This document shows, piece by piece, positions 7,969 to 19,316 of a DNA stretch of 64,000 bases. Location of the stretch: positions 62,001-126,000 of the forward strand of contig JAGKQI010000042.1 in assembly GCA_018806915.1 (NCBI GenBank). Reading direction: 5' to 3'. Position numbers and translations under genes: made by a program. The notes under the pieces are model-generated. The model was not told where the DNA came from. It did not search any database and worked only from the letters and a program-made list of their open reading frames with translations. The first letter of the stretch is position 1; every line of letters starts with the position of its first letter. This DNA is from Phytophthora colocasiae. Its lineage: Eukaryota > Oomycota > Peronosporomycetes > Peronosporales > Peronosporaceae.

Positions 7969-8040
7969 GCCCCTATAGCTCAGTGGTAGAGCACCCGCTT
8001 AGTAAGCGGAAGGTCGGTAGTTCAATCCTGCCTGGGGGCA
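7969..8040 (+). tRNA. trnT-AGU: tRNA-Thr(AGU), unit 3
   Basis: Complete 72-nt copy, anticodon AGT at 8001-8003. The trailer lacks 11 bp (CGTGATCGAGG region) compared with most units. Confidence 0.97.
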
Positions 8041-8902
8041 AACTCCTTGCATTCGTTTCGCGTGCGCACGCTCTGTGTGTCGTTGCGTGTTGCACGCCAT
8101 CTTTGCTCTTTTGCTCTTTTGCTCTTTTGCTCTTTTGCTCTTTTGCTCTTTTGCTCTTTTGCTCTTTTGCTCTAGCTCTTGCACAGCTGCACGCTACCTC
8201 TTTTCGAGTCGCGTTAATGCACTCACTTGCCTAAAACCACGCGCTTCCCTCGACATTCGCTGCAATACAATACACTAGATACACTACTCCAGTCCCACCC
8301 AGTCCCACCTAGTCCTACCTAGTCCCGCTGGTCCTTTCAATTCGTCTTTCCAAGAAGTACCGTGTCGCTTGTACTTGCTGTCGTCTTTATTTTCTGATCA
8401 CCAAATGGGCTAACGGTGGCACGCGTATTGGATAGTGAACAGTCCATAGCGTCAATGGCAACTTCGGCCGTAGTAGAGACCGGCGCGCTCATTTCAGGTG
8501 GATGGATGGCCATCGAGAGGCGAAAAGCCGTCACATCGAATGACTCGTTTGGTACATGTACCCATCGGCCCATCGAAGCTAACCATCGCAAGCTATGGAT
8601 CGTGAGGCACTGTTGACACGTACCTCACAGCACGGTGTTGTGGAGTAGGCAGAGTGAGTGAGAGCGTTGGCGATATTGGTGTCGAGCGATAGTATGGGGG
8701 TGTTATGTAGTAGGGGTATTGTGAGTGGCGGACGATGTGGAGCGTGAAGAGAGGTCGATGTAGTAGTAGGGAGGGTGTGTAAGGTGTGTATGGTGCAGGT
8801 GGTGCAGGTGGTGCAGGTGGTGCAGGTGTTTAAGCATGGTTTGTAGAGTTGTGGTGTGTGTTCTAGGGGTTGAAAATGTGTGTGTTTTTGTGTGTTGTAA
8901 GA

Positions 8903-8973
8903 GCCCCTATAGCTCAGTGGTAGAGCACCCGCTTAGTAAGCGGAAGGTCGGTAGTTCAATCCTGCCTGGGGCA
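8903..8973 (+). tRNA. trnT-AGU: tRNA-Thr(AGU), unit 4 (acceptor one G short)
   Basis: 71 nt, anticodon AGT at 8935-8937; 3' acceptor strand TGGGGC lacks one G. Confidence 0.92.
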
Positions 8974-9845
8974 AACTCCTTGCATCTGTGTCGCGTGCGC
9001 ACGCTCTGTGTGTCGTTCGTGATCGAGGCGTGTTGCACGCCATCTTTGCTCTTTTGCTCTTTTGCTCTTTTGCTCTTTTGCTCTTTTGCTCTTTTGCTCT
9101 TTTGCTCTTTTGCTCTAGCTCTTGCACAGCTGCACGCTACCTCTTTTCGAGTCGCGTTAATGCACTCACTTGCCTAAAACCACGCGCTTCCCTCGACATT
9201 CGCTGCAATACAATACACTAGATACACTACTCCAGTCCCACCCAGTCCCACCTAGTCCTACCTAGTCCCGCTGGTCCTTTCAATTCGTCTTTCCAAGAAG
9301 TACCGTGTCGCTTGTACTTGCTGTCGTCTTTATTTTCTGATCACCAAATGGGCTAACGGTGGCACGCGTATTGGATAGTGAACAGTCCATAGCGTCAATG
9401 GCAACTTCGGCCGTAGTAGAGGACCGGCGCGCTCATTTCAGGTGGATGGATGGCCATCGAGAGGCGAAAAGCCGTCACATCGAATGACTCGTTTGGTACA
9501 TGTACACATCGGCCCATCGAAGCTAACCATCGCAAGCTATGGATCGTGAGGCACTGTTGACACGTACCTCACAGCACGGTGTTGTGGAGTAGGCAGAGTG
9601 AGTGAGAGCGTTGGCGATATTGGTGTCGAGCGATAGTATGGGGTGTTATGTAGTAGGGGTATTGTGAGTGGCGGACGATGTGGAGCGTGAAGAGAGGTCG
9701 ATGTAGTAGTAGGGAGGGTGTGTAAGGTGTGTATGGTGCAGGTGGTGCAGGTGGTGCAGGTGGTGCAGGTGTTTAAGCATGGTTTGTAGAGTTGTGGTGT
9801 GTGTTCTAGGGGTTGAAAATGTGTGTGTTTTTGTGTGTTGTAAGA

Positions 9846-9917
9846 GCCCCTATAGCTCAGTGGTAGAGCACCCGCTTAGTAAGCGGAAGGTCGGTAGTTC
9901 AATCCTGCCTGGGGGCA
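9846..9917 (+). tRNA. trnT-AGU: tRNA-Thr(AGU), unit 5
   Basis: Complete 72-nt copy, anticodon AGT at 9878-9880. The array point TATGTAGTAGGGG downstream is altered to TATGTAGGTGG. Confidence 0.97.
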
Positions 9918-10778
9918 AACTCCTTGCATTCTGTTTCGCGTGCGCACGCTCTGTGTGTCGTTCGTGATCGAGGCGTGTTGCACGCCATCTTTGCTCTTTT
10001 GCTCTTTTGCTCTTTGCTCTTTTGCTCTTTTGCTCTTTTGCTCTTTTGCTCTAGCTCTTGCACAGCTGCACGCTACCTCTTTTCGAGTCGCGTTAATGCA
10101 CTCACTTGCCTAAAACCACGCGCTTCCCTCGACATTCGCTGCAATACAATACACTAGATACACTACTCCAGTCCCACCCAGTCCCACCTAGTCCTACCTA
10201 GTCCCGCTGGTCCTTTCAATTCGTCTTTCCAAGAAGTACCGTGTCGCTTGTACTTGCTGTCGTCTTTATTTTCTGATCACCAAATGGGCTAACGGTGGCA
10301 CGCGTATTGGATAGTGAACAGTCCATAGCGTCAATGGCAACTTCGGCCGTAGTAGAGGACCGGCGCGCTCATTTCAGGTGGATGGATGGCCATCGAGAGG
10401 CGAAAAGCCGTCACATCGAATGACTCGTTTGGTACATGTACACATCGGCCCATCGAAGCTAACCATCGCAAGCTATGGATCGTGAGGCACTGTTGACACG
10501 TACCTCACAGCACGGTGTTGTGGAGTAGGCAGAGTGAGTGAGAGCGTTGGCGATATTGGTGTCGAGCGATAGTATGGGGGTGTTATGTAGGTGGTATTGT
10601 GAGTGGCGGACGATGTGGAGCGTGAAGAGAGGTCGATGTAGTAGTAGGGAGGGTGTGTAAGGTGTATGGTGCAGGTGGTGCAGGTGGTGCAGGTGGTGCA
10701 GGTGTTTAAGCATGGTTTGTAGAGTTGTGGTGTGTGTTCTAGGGGTTGAAAATGTGTGTGTTTTTGTGTGTTGTAAGA

Positions 10779-10850
10779 GCCCCTATAGCTCAGTGGTAGA
10801 GCACCCGCTTAGTAAGCGGAAGGTCGGTAGTTCAATCCTGCCTGAGGGCA
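10779..10850 (+). tRNA. trnT-AGU: tRNA-Thr(AGU), unit 6 (acceptor mismatch)
   Basis: 72 nt, anticodon AGT at 10811-10813. The 3' acceptor strand is TGAGGGC, placing an A opposite C5. It adjoins a patch of transversions in the trailer (10873-10972), so an error is possible. Confidence 0.9.
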
Positions 10851-11700
10851 AACTCCTTGCATTCTGTTTCGCGGGCGCACGCTCTGTGTGTCGTTCGGGA
10901 TCGAGGCGTGTTGCACGCCATCTTTGCACTGTTGCTCTTGTGCTCTTTTGCTCTTTAGCTCTATTGCTCTAGCTCTTGCACAGCTGCACGCTACCTCTTT
11001 TCGAGTCGCGTTAATGCACTCACTTGCCTAAAACCACGCGCTTCCCTCGACATTCGCTGCAATACAATACACTAGATACACTACTCCAGTCCCACCCAGT
11101 CCCACCTAGTCCTACCTAGTCCCGCTGGTCCTTTCAATTCGTCTTTCCAAGAAGTACCGTGTCGCTTGTACTTGCTGTCGTCTATATTTTCTGATCACCA
11201 AATGGGCTAACGGTGGCACGCGTATTGGATAGTGAACAGTCCATAGCGTCAATGGCAACTTCGGCCGTAGTAGAGGACCGGCGCGCTCATTTCAGGTGGA
11301 TGGATGGCCATCGAGAGGCGAAAAGCCGTCACATCGAATGACTCGTTTGGTACATGTACCCATCGGCCCATCGAAGCTAACCATCGCAAGCTATGGATCG
11401 TGAGGCACTGTTGACACGTACCTCACAGCACGGTGTTGTGGAGTAGGCAGAGTGAGTGAGAGCGTTGGCGATATTGGTGTCGAGCGATAGTATGGGGGTG
11501 TTATGTAGTAGGGGTATTGTGAGTGGCGGACGATGTGGAGCGTGAAGAGAGGTCGATGTAGTAGTAGGGAGGGTGTGTAAGGTGTGTATGGTGCAGGTGG
11601 TGCAGGTGGTGCAGGTGGTGCAGGTGTTTAAGCATGGTTTGTAGAGTTGTGGTGTGTGTTCTAGGGGTTGAAAATGTGTGTGTTTTTGTGTGTTGTAAGA

Positions 11701-11772
11701 GCCCCTATAGCTCAGTGGTAGAGCACCCGCTTAGTAAGCGGAAGGTCGGTAGTTCAATCCTGCCTGGGGGCA
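11701..11772 (+). tRNA. trnT-AGU: tRNA-Thr(AGU), unit 7
   Basis: Complete 72-nt copy, anticodon AGT at 11733-11735. Confidence 0.97.
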
Positions 11773-12647
11773 AACTCCTTGCATTCGTTTCGCGTGCGCA
11801 CGCTCTGTGTGTCGTTCGTGATCGAGGCGTGTTGCACGCCATCTTTGCTCTTTTGCTCTTTTGCTCTTTTGCTCTTTTGCTCTTTTGCTCTTTTGCTCTT
11901 TTGCTCTAGCTCTTGCACAGCTGCACGCTACCTCTTTTCGAGTCGCGTTAATGCACTCACTTGCCTAAAACCACGCGCTTCCCTCGACATTCGCTGCAAT
12001 ACAATACACTAGATACACTACTCCAGTCCCACCCAGTCCCACCCAGTCCCACCTAGTCCTACCTAGTCCCGCTGGTCCTTTCAATTCGTCTTTCCAAGAA
12101 GTACCGTGTCGCTTGTACTTGCTGTCGTCTTTATTTTCTGATCACCAAATGGGCTAACGGTGGCACGCGTATTGGATAGTGAACAGTCCATAGCGTCAAT
12201 GGCAACTTCGGCCGTAGTAGAGGACCGGCGCGCTCATTTCAGGTGGATGGATGGCCATCGAGAGGCGAAAAGCCGTCACATCGAATGACTCGTTTGGTAC
12301 ATGTACACATCGGCCCATCGAAGCTAACCATCGCAAGCTATGGATCGTGAGGCACTGTTGACACGTACCTCACAGCACGGTGTTGTGGAGTAGGCAGAGT
12401 GAGTGAGAGCGTTGGCGATATTGGTGTCGAGCGATAGTATGGGGGTGTTATGTAGTAGGGGTATTGTGAGTGGCGGACGATGTGGAGCGTGAAGAGAGGT
12501 CGATGTAGTAGTAGGGAGGGTGTGTAAGGTGTGTATGGTGCAGGTGGTGCAGGTGGTGCAGGTGGTGCAGGTGTTTAAGCATGGTTTGTAGAGTTGTGGT
12601 GTGTGTTCTAGGGGTTGAAAATGTGTGTGTTTTTGTGTGTTGTAAGA

Positions 12648-12719
12648 GCCCCTATAGCTCAGTGGTAGAGCACCCGCTTAGTAAGCGGAAGGTCGGTAGT
12701 TCAATCCTGCCTGGGGGCA
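12648..12719 (+). tRNA. trnT-AGU: tRNA-Thr(AGU), unit 8
   Basis: Complete 72-nt copy, anticodon AGT at 12680-12682. Its octamer array mixes 8-bp GCTCTTTT and 7-bp GCTCTTT units. Confidence 0.97.
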
Positions 12720-13623
12720 AACTCCTTGCATTCGTTTCGCGTGCGCACGCTCTGTGTGTCGTTCGTGATCGAGGCGTGTTGCACGCCATCTTTGCTCTTT
12801 GCTCTTTTGCTCTTTTGCTCTTTTGCTCTTTGCTCTTTTGCTCTTTGCTCTTTTGCTCTTTTGCTCTTTTGCTCTTTTGCTCTAGCTCTTGCACAGCTGC
12901 ACGCTACCTCTTTTCGAGTCGCGTTAATGCACTCACTTGCCTAAAACCACGCGCTTCCCTCGACATTCGCTGCAATACAATACACTAGATACACTACTCC
13001 AGTCCCACCCAGTCCCCACCAGTCCCACCGAGTCCTACCAAGTCCCGCTGGTCCATTAAATTAGTCTTTACAAGAATTACCGTGTAGCATGTACGTTCTG
13101 TCGTCTTTATTTTCTGATAACCAAATGGGCGAACGGGGGGACGCGTATTGATAGTGAACAGTCCATAGCGTCAATGGCAACTTCGGTCGTAGTAGAGGAC
13201 CGGCGCGCTCATTTCAGGTGGATGGATGGCCATCGAGAGGCGAAAAGCCGTCACATCGAATGACTCGTTTGGTACATGTACACATCGGCCCATCGAAGCT
13301 AACCATCGCAAGCTGTGGATCGTGAGGCACTGTTGACACGTACCTCACAGCACGGTGTTGTGGAGTAGGCAGAGTGAGTGAGAGCGTTGGCGATATTGGT
13401 GTCGAGCGATAGTATGGGGGTGTTATGTAGTAGGGGTATTGTGAGTGGCGGACGATGTGGAGCGTGAAGAGAGGTCGATGTAGTAGTAGGGAGGGTGTGT
13501 AAGGTGTGTATGGTGCAGGTGGTGCAGGTGGTGCAGGTGGTGCAGGTGTTTAAGCCATGGTTTGTAGAGTTGTGGTGTGTGTTCTAGGGGTTGAAAATGT
13601 GTGTGTTTTTGTGTGTTGTAAGA

Positions 13624-13695
13624 GCCCCTATAGCTCAGTGGTAGAGCACCCGCTTAGTAAGCGGAAGGTCGGTAGTTCAATCCTGCCTGGGGGCA
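13624..13695 (+). tRNA. trnT-AGU: tRNA-Thr(AGU), unit 9
   Basis: Complete 72-nt copy, anticodon AGT at 13656-13658. The distance from unit 8 is the largest in the array (976 bp). Confidence 0.97.
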
Positions 13696-14569
13696 AACTC
13701 CTTGCATTCGTTTCGCGTGCGCACGCTCTGTGTGTCGTTCGTGATCGAGGCGTGTTGCACGCCATCTTTGCTCTTTGCTCTTTGCTCTTTTGCTCTTTTG
13801 CTCTTTTGCTCTTTTGCTCTTTTGCTCTTTGCTCTAGCTCTTGCATTGACAGCTGCACGCTACCTCTTTTCGAGTCGCGTTAATGCACTCACTTGCCTAA
13901 AACCACGCGCTTCCCTCGACATTCGCTGCAATACAATACACTAGATACACTACTCCAGTCCCACCCAGTCCCACCTAGTCCTACCTAGTCCCGCTGGTCC
14001 TTTCAATTCGTCTTTCCAAGAAGTACCGTGTCGCTTGTACTTGCTGTCGTCTTTATTTTCTGATCACCAAATGGGCTAACGGTGGCACGCGTATTGGATA
14101 GTGAACAGTCCATAGCGTCAATGGCAACTTCGGCCGTAGTAGAGGACCGGCGCGCTCATTTCAGGTGGATGGATGGCCATCGAGAGGCGAAAAGCCGTCA
14201 CATCGAATGACTCGTTTGGTACATGTACACATCGGCCCATCGAAGCTAACCATCGCAAGCTATGGATCGTGAGGCACTGTTGACACGTACCTCACAGCAC
14301 AGTGTTGTGGAGTAGGCAGAGTGAGTGAGAGCGTTGGCGATATTGGTGTCGAGCGATAGTATGGGGGTGTTATGTAGTAGGGGTATTGTGAGTGGCGGAC
14401 GATGTGGAGCGTGAAGAGAGGTCGATGTAGTAGTAGGGAGGGTGTGTAAGGTGTGTATGGTGCAGGTGGTGCAGGTGGTGCAGGTGGTGCAGGTGTTTAA
14501 GCATGGTTTGTAGAGTTGTGGTGTGTGTTCTAGGGGTTGAAAATGTGTGTGTTTTTGTGTGCTGTAAGA

Positions 14570-14641
14570 GCCCCTATAGCTCAGTGGTAGAGCACCCGCT
14601 TAGTAAGCGGAAGGTCGGTAGTTCAATCCTGCCTGGGGGCA
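14570..14641 (+). tRNA. trnT-AGU: tRNA-Thr(AGU), unit 10
   Basis: Complete 72-nt copy, anticodon AGT at 14602-14604. The 5' flank reads GTGTGCTGTAAGA instead of GTGTGTTGTAAGA. Confidence 0.97.
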
Positions 14642-15491
14642 AACTCCTTGCATTCGTTTCGCGTGCGCACGCTCTGTGTGTCGTTCGTGATCGAGGCGTG
14701 TTGCACGCCATCTTTGCTCTTTTTTTGCTCTTTGCTCTTTTGCTCTTTTGCTCTTTTGCTCTAGCTCTTGCACAGCTGCACGCTACCTCTTTTCGAGTCG
14801 CGTTAATGCACTCACTTGCCTAAAACCACGCGCTTCCCTCGACATTCGCTGCAATACAATACACTAGATACACTACTCCAGTCCCACCCAGTCCCACCTA
14901 GTCCTACCTAGTCCCGCTGGTCCTTTCAATTCGTCTTTCCAAGAAGTACCGTGTCGCTTGTACTTGCTGTCGTCTTTATTTTCTGATCACCAAATGGGCT
15001 AACGGTGGCACGCGTATTGGATAGTGAACAGTCCATAGCGTCAATGGCAACTTCGGCCGTAGTAGAGGACCGGCGCGCTCATTTCAGGTGGATGGATGGC
15101 CATCGAGAGGCGAAAAGCCGTCACATCGAATGACTCGTTTGGTACATGTACACATCGGCCCATCGAAGCTAACCATCGCAAGCTATGGATCGTGAGGCAC
15201 TGTTGACACGTACCTCACAGCACGGTGTTGTGGAGTAGGCAGAGTGAGTGAGAGCGTTGGCGATATTGGTGTCGAGCGATAGTATGGGGTGTTATGTAGT
15301 AGGGGTATTGTGAGTGGCGGACGATGTGGAGCGTGAAGAGAGGTCGATGTAGTAGTAGGGAGGGTGTGTAAGGTGTGTATGGTGCAGGTGGTGCAGGTGG
15401 TGCAGGTGGTGCAGGTGTTTAAGCATGGTTTGTAGAGTTGTGGTGTGTGTTCTAGGGGTTGAAAATGTGTGTGTTTTTGTGTGTTGTAAGA

Positions 15492-15563
15492 GCCCCTATA
15501 GCTCAGTGGTAGAGCACCCGCTTAGTAAGCGGAAGGTCGGTAGTTCAATCCTGCCTGGGGGCA
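15492..15563 (+). tRNA. trnT-AGU: tRNA-Thr(AGU), unit 11
   Basis: Complete 72-nt copy, anticodon AGT at 15524-15526. Confidence 0.97.
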
Positions 15564-16427
15564 AACTCCTTGCATTCGTTTCGCGTGCGCACGCTCTGTG
15601 TGTCGTTCGTGATCGAGGCGTGTTGCACGCCATCTTTGCTCTTTTGCTCTTTTGCTCTTTTGCTCTTTTGCTCTTTTGCTCTTTTGCTCTTTTGCTCTAG
15701 CTCTTGCACAGCTGCACGCTACCTCTTTTCGAGTCGCGTTAATGCACTCACTTGCCTAAAACCACGCGCTTCCCTCGACATTCGCTGCAATACAATACAC
15801 TAGATACACTACTCCAGTCCCACCCAGTCCCACCTAGTCCTACCTAGTCCCGCTGGTCCTTTCAATTCGTCTTTCCAAGAAGTACCGTGTCGCTTGTACT
15901 TGCTGTCGTCTTTATTTTCTGATCACCAAATGGGCTAACGGTGGCACGCGTATTGGATAGTGAACAGTCCATAGCGTCAATGGCAACTTCGGCCGTAGTA
16001 GAGACCGGCGCGCTCATTTCAGGTGGATGGATGGCCATCGAGAGGCGAAAAGCCGTCACATCGAATGACTCGTTTGGTACATGTACACATCGGCCCATCG
16101 AAGCTAACCATCGCAAGCTATGGATCGTGAGGCACTGTTGACACGTACCTCACAGCACGGTGTTGTGGAGTAGGCAGAGTGAGTGAGAGCGTTGGCGATA
16201 TTGGTGTCGAGCGATAGTATGGGGGTGTTATGTAGTAGGGGTATTGTGAGTGGCGGACGATGTGGAGCGTGAAGAGAGGTCGATGTAGTAGTAGGGAGGG
16301 TGTGTAAGGTGTGTATGGTGCAGGTGGTGCAGGTGGTGCAGGTGGTGCAGGTGTTTAAGCATGGTTTGTAGAGTTGTGGTGTGTGTTCTAGGGGTTGAAA
16401 ATGTGTGTGTTTTTGTGTGTTGTAAGA

Positions 16428-16498
16428 GCCCCTATAGCTCAGTGGTAGAGCACCCGCTTAGTAAGCGGAAGGTCGGTAGTTCAATCCTGCCTGGGGCA
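16428..16498 (+). tRNA. trnT-AGU: tRNA-Thr(AGU), unit 12 (acceptor one G short)
   Basis: 71 nt, anticodon AGT at 16460-16462; TGGGGC lacks one G. Last unit before retrotransposon copy 2. Confidence 0.92.
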
Positions 16499-17163
16499 AA
16501 CTCCTTGCATTCGTTTCGCGTGCGCACGCTCTGTGTGTCGTTCGTGATCGAGGCGTGTTGCACGCCATCTTTGCTCTTTTGCTCTTTTGCTCTTTGCTCT
16601 TTTGCTCTTTTGCTCTTTTGCTCTTTTGCTCTAGCTCTTGCACAGCTGCACGCTACCTCTTTTCGAGTCGCGTTAATGCACTCACTTGCCTAAAACCACG
16701 CGCTTCCCTCGACATTCGCTGCAATACAATACACTAGATACACTACTCCAGTCCCACCCAGTCCCACCTAGTCCTACCTAGTCCCGCTGGTCCTTTCAAT
16801 TCGTCTTTCCAAGAAGTACCGTGTCGCTTGTACTTGCTGTCGTCTTTATTTTCTGATCACCAAATGGGCTAACGGTGGCACGCGTATTGGATAGTGAACA
16901 GTCCATAGCGTCAATGGCAACTTCGGCCGTAGTAGAGGACCGGCGCGCTCATTTCAGGTGGATGGATGGCCATCGAGAGGCGAAAAGCCGTCACATCGAA
17001 TGACTCGTTTGGTACATGTACACATCGGCCCATCGAAGCTAACCATCGCAAGCTATGGATCGTGAGGCACTGTTGACACGTACCTCACAGCACGGTGTTG
17101 TGGAGTAGGCAGAGTGAGTGAGAGCGTTGGCGATATTGGTGTCGAGCGATAGTATGGGGGTGT

Positions 17164-17168
17164 TATGT
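17164..17168. other. target site duplication TATGT, left of copy 2
   Basis: TATGT directly precedes LTR start TGCAGC and is repeated at 25026-25030. Confidence 0.9.
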
Positions 17169-17579
17169 TGCAGCGGGGCTGCGTAGGTGTGCACGGCACA
17201 GAGGAAGTTGGGTTGACTCGTAGAGTCCTGCTTGCAAGGCACTAGCCTTCGGTTCTATACAAGAACCAAGTAGTCCACTAAATACGGGACTCTCACAATC
17301 AGTGTCCCTATAATAAAGGAACTAACACTAATTATGTAAAATGCAAACTGATTTTTATTTATTTTATTGCCCTAATCCTGAATGTAACGGATTTAGTATC
17401 TAACATACTAAATCCTAATCAAATGTAATGTGTGGCTCTGAGCTAACAGCCAGCAACTGGCTACATGTGTGACGTGTGAGAAACACTATGTGTTGTACAC
17501 GGATCTGTGACTTGTGACCTGGATGGTGTATACCACACCTATTGTAGCCAAGGCGCGCAGCGCCGTGTAACCCGTTACA
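17169..17579 (-). repeat. 3' LTR of copy 2
   Basis: 411 bp, TGCAGC to GTTACA on the plus strand, nearly identical to the LTR at 24615-25025 (for example CGGGACTC here, CAGGACTC there). TATAATAAA at 17309-17317 on the plus strand could serve transcription into the antisense ORF; that is inference. Confidence 0.95.
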
Positions 17580-17590
17580 CCCTCCCCACC
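17580..17590 (-). other. polypurine tract, copy 2
   Basis: Minus strand GGTGGGGAGGG abuts the 3' LTR. This is the expected place and composition for the plus-strand primer in reverse transcription. Confidence 0.8.
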
Positions 17591-17873
17591 AAACCGTGGA
17601 TACGGAGTATCTACAACTGTAGACATAACTGCCTTGTCAAGGCCTGTCACCGGCAACTTTCCGATAAAAGAAATCTCTCAACGAGAGTGCGCGGGTGCGC
17701 TGGCTCAACGAGCACATTCTTCAATTCTCCCCAGCGAGCCAACCGCTCCTGAGGTGTCCAGTGACCAGGCGTCTACGCCCCAGCGCCTCAGCGCTTTCCG
17801 GTCTGAGCCCTCGGCTCCTCTCACGCTCTCCGATTCGGAGTATTTCGCGGCGTCTCGCCTTCGCTACGGAGCG

Positions 17874-19316
17874 ATGTTCAAGGCCAGCCCGACGTCAAGT
17901 GGTAGCGGTGGCTCACCCTTCGAGTACACGACAGCGTCGCCGACGCGCGACCCACGTCGCTCTCCTACAGAGGAAGGCGAGGTCGAAGTGGACTACGAGG
18001 AGTCCGAACAGGGCGATGCCCATGCGTCTCCTGCTCCTGCGAGCCCTCGGACGACCCGATCTGAGCTGCGCTCTCCACGCGATCCGCGTCGGTACTCAAT
18101 TCCTCGGCAGCTGCGGCAGCCCAATCCGTTCCCGGAGGGACCTTCGAGCCTCGTGCTCAACGCGTTTGCCGCAACGCACCACCGCTTCCTGCTCGCGATG
18201 AGCCAGAGCCACTCAAGGGAGTCGAAGACGCGATCCAACAACCCTCTGGATGAGGCACAGGAGGCTTCCCTGAGCGGTGCTCCAGAGTCACGTCGACCGG
18301 TCCAACGGGACATCGTGGGGACTTCGTCGCGGCGCGACTACGGCTTCGAGCCTCGCGACCCTGCCGAGCAGGTGAAGCAGTTGATGGCGCAGCCAAACCT
18401 GCATGGTTACGCCATAGGCAATCCTCCACGTACGGTGGCTGAGACTCAGCAGCGACAGGGGCTCCATGAGCGTTTCCTGACCCCGCAGGTGTGCACACTC
18501 GCCGAGTATCGGCAACGCTTAGATAAGCAACGGCGACGGGAGTCTGTGCCTCAGATGAGGACTTATCCACTCCTGCTCCAAACCGGAGAGACCACCCGGG
18601 ACTACATGGTCCATGTGGCCACCTGGGCCGAGGCTTCACGGAAGCTCGCGTCGTTTGACCGGCTCATGGAGAGCTGCGCCGAGGTGGACGTCCGCCTCGC
18701 CCGAGGTCTACTCTTCCAGTACGCGAAGATACGCGTGCGGCCCGGCCGCTTTCCTCGTCACACGACGGCAGTGGCTCCCGCCACTATCCCTGCTTCGCAG
18801 GATGCTCCTTCAGTCTCCGAGGGAGACTCGCTGGCTGTGCCAGCCACGGACCAGAGCCTGAGCTCGGCTGCTAGTCCGTCAGCTTCTCACACTAGTGGTG
18901 AGAAGCGGGTGTCGACCGAGTGGTCGACCTCGAGCCCTTCGGGCGCCCCCGATCTTCGCGATCAAAAGCGTCCACGACGTCAGGGCAGTCCTGCCTCAGG
19001 GACCCTTCAAACTCCCACGAGTTTTGGGAATGAGGATATCCACGCCACTTCACCAGATACTGGTTTTGACTACGGTGGCGACGCCGCGCCATCAGGCGCT
19101 CCACGTGGTAGTGGGGAGTCCCCTGCTCATCGAGCAACGGCGGAGGAGGCCGATTCGCTGCGGAACGCCGTACTCGATGAGTGTGACGAGCGCTATTTGT
19201 CGCATCGCGCCTGGTACCAACTCGATCACTCGATCGGTACTCTCCGGAGTCAGACTCAGTCCCTTCAAAGGGAACGTCGAGAGTGTTTGGCATTCGCATG
19301 CCCGTCTCGCTCATGA
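17874..19316 (+). CDS. antisense ORF between pol and the 3' LTR, copy 2
   Basis: Plus-strand frame open from 17571 (just inside the LTR end) to the stop at 19314-19316; first ATG at 17874 gives 480 residues. It runs against the element, from the 3' LTR inward. The N-terminal third is Ser/Pro/Glu-rich and likely disordered (EEGEVEVDYEESEQ). The middle (MAQPNLHGYAIGN through TPQVCTLAEYRQRLDKQRRR to FQYAKIRVRPGRFP) looks like a folded, charged helical region. The distal part overlaps the chromodomain code (18892 on) and, in copies 1 and 5, continues as a coiled coil to the KDI stop; copy 2 ends early through an extra A near 19268. Copies 3 and 5 carry a TGA in the middle. I recognise no family. 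Antisense ORFs in this position are known from plant gypsy elements such as Grande1; homology is not implied. Confidence 0.5.
   Translation: MFKASPTSSGSGGSPFEYTTASPTRDPRRSPTEEGEVEVDYEESEQGDAHASPAPASPRTTRSELRSPRDPRRYSIPRQLRQPNPFPEGPSSLVLNAFAATHHRFLLAMSQSHSRESKTRSNNPLDEAQEASLSGAPESRRPVQRDIVGTSSRRDYGFEPRDPAEQVKQLMAQPNLHGYAIGNPPRTVAETQQRQGLHERFLTPQVCTLAEYRQRLDKQRRRESVPQMRTYPLLLQTGETTRDYMVHVATWAEASRKLASFDRLMESCAEVDVRLARGLLFQYAKIRVRPGRFPRHTTAVAPATIPASQDAPSVSEGDSLAVPATDQSLSSAASPSASHTSGEKRVSTEWSTSSPSGAPDLRDQKRPRRQGSPASGTLQTPTSFGNEDIHATSPDTGFDYGGDAAPSGAPRGSGESPAHRATAEEADSLRNAVLDECDERYLSHRAWYQLDHSIGTLRSQTQSLQRERRECLAFACPSRS

Larger units (their letters stand above)
5948..17168 (+). repeat. tandem tRNA-Thr array, units 1-12
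   Basis: Twelve head-to-tail units with tRNA-to-tRNA distances of 904 to 976 bp. Order within a unit: GT-rich leader, four TGGTGCAGG repeats, a second GT-rich stretch, the tRNA gene, palindrome GCGTGCGCACGC, hairpin GGCGTG-TTG-CACGCC, a GCTCTTTT array, CAGTCCCACC/TAGTCCTACC minisatellite, and about 500 bp of spacer in which I recognise no gene. Units differ at a few fixed sites (TCTTTATT or TCTATATT; TACACATCGG or TACCCATCGG; GAGGACC or GAGACC). Short ORFs in the spacer are not conserved in frame. Confidence 0.95.

Noticed and set aside
7999..8184. Minus-strand ORFs with KSKRAKEQ repeats
   Set aside because: Translation of the GCTCTTTT array in reverse; length follows repeat number and frame changes with 7-bp units.
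8337..8591. 84-residue ORF (MRWLASMGRWVHVPNESFDV) in the spacer of units 3, 11 and 23
   Set aside because: Open only where GAGGACC is shortened to GAGACC; other units are frameshifted at that site, so no selection for coding is visible.
11773..12647. A second RNA gene (5S rRNA, U6 or other snRNA) in the spacer of each unit
   Set aside because: I looked for 5S and U6 internal motifs, Sm sites and T-run ends; none is convincing in the 500-bp spacer.
5948..17168. CRISPR-like regular spacing of repeats
   Set aside because: Units are about 930 bp and near-identical throughout; there are no short repeats with unique spacers and no cas genes, and the locus is eukaryotic.
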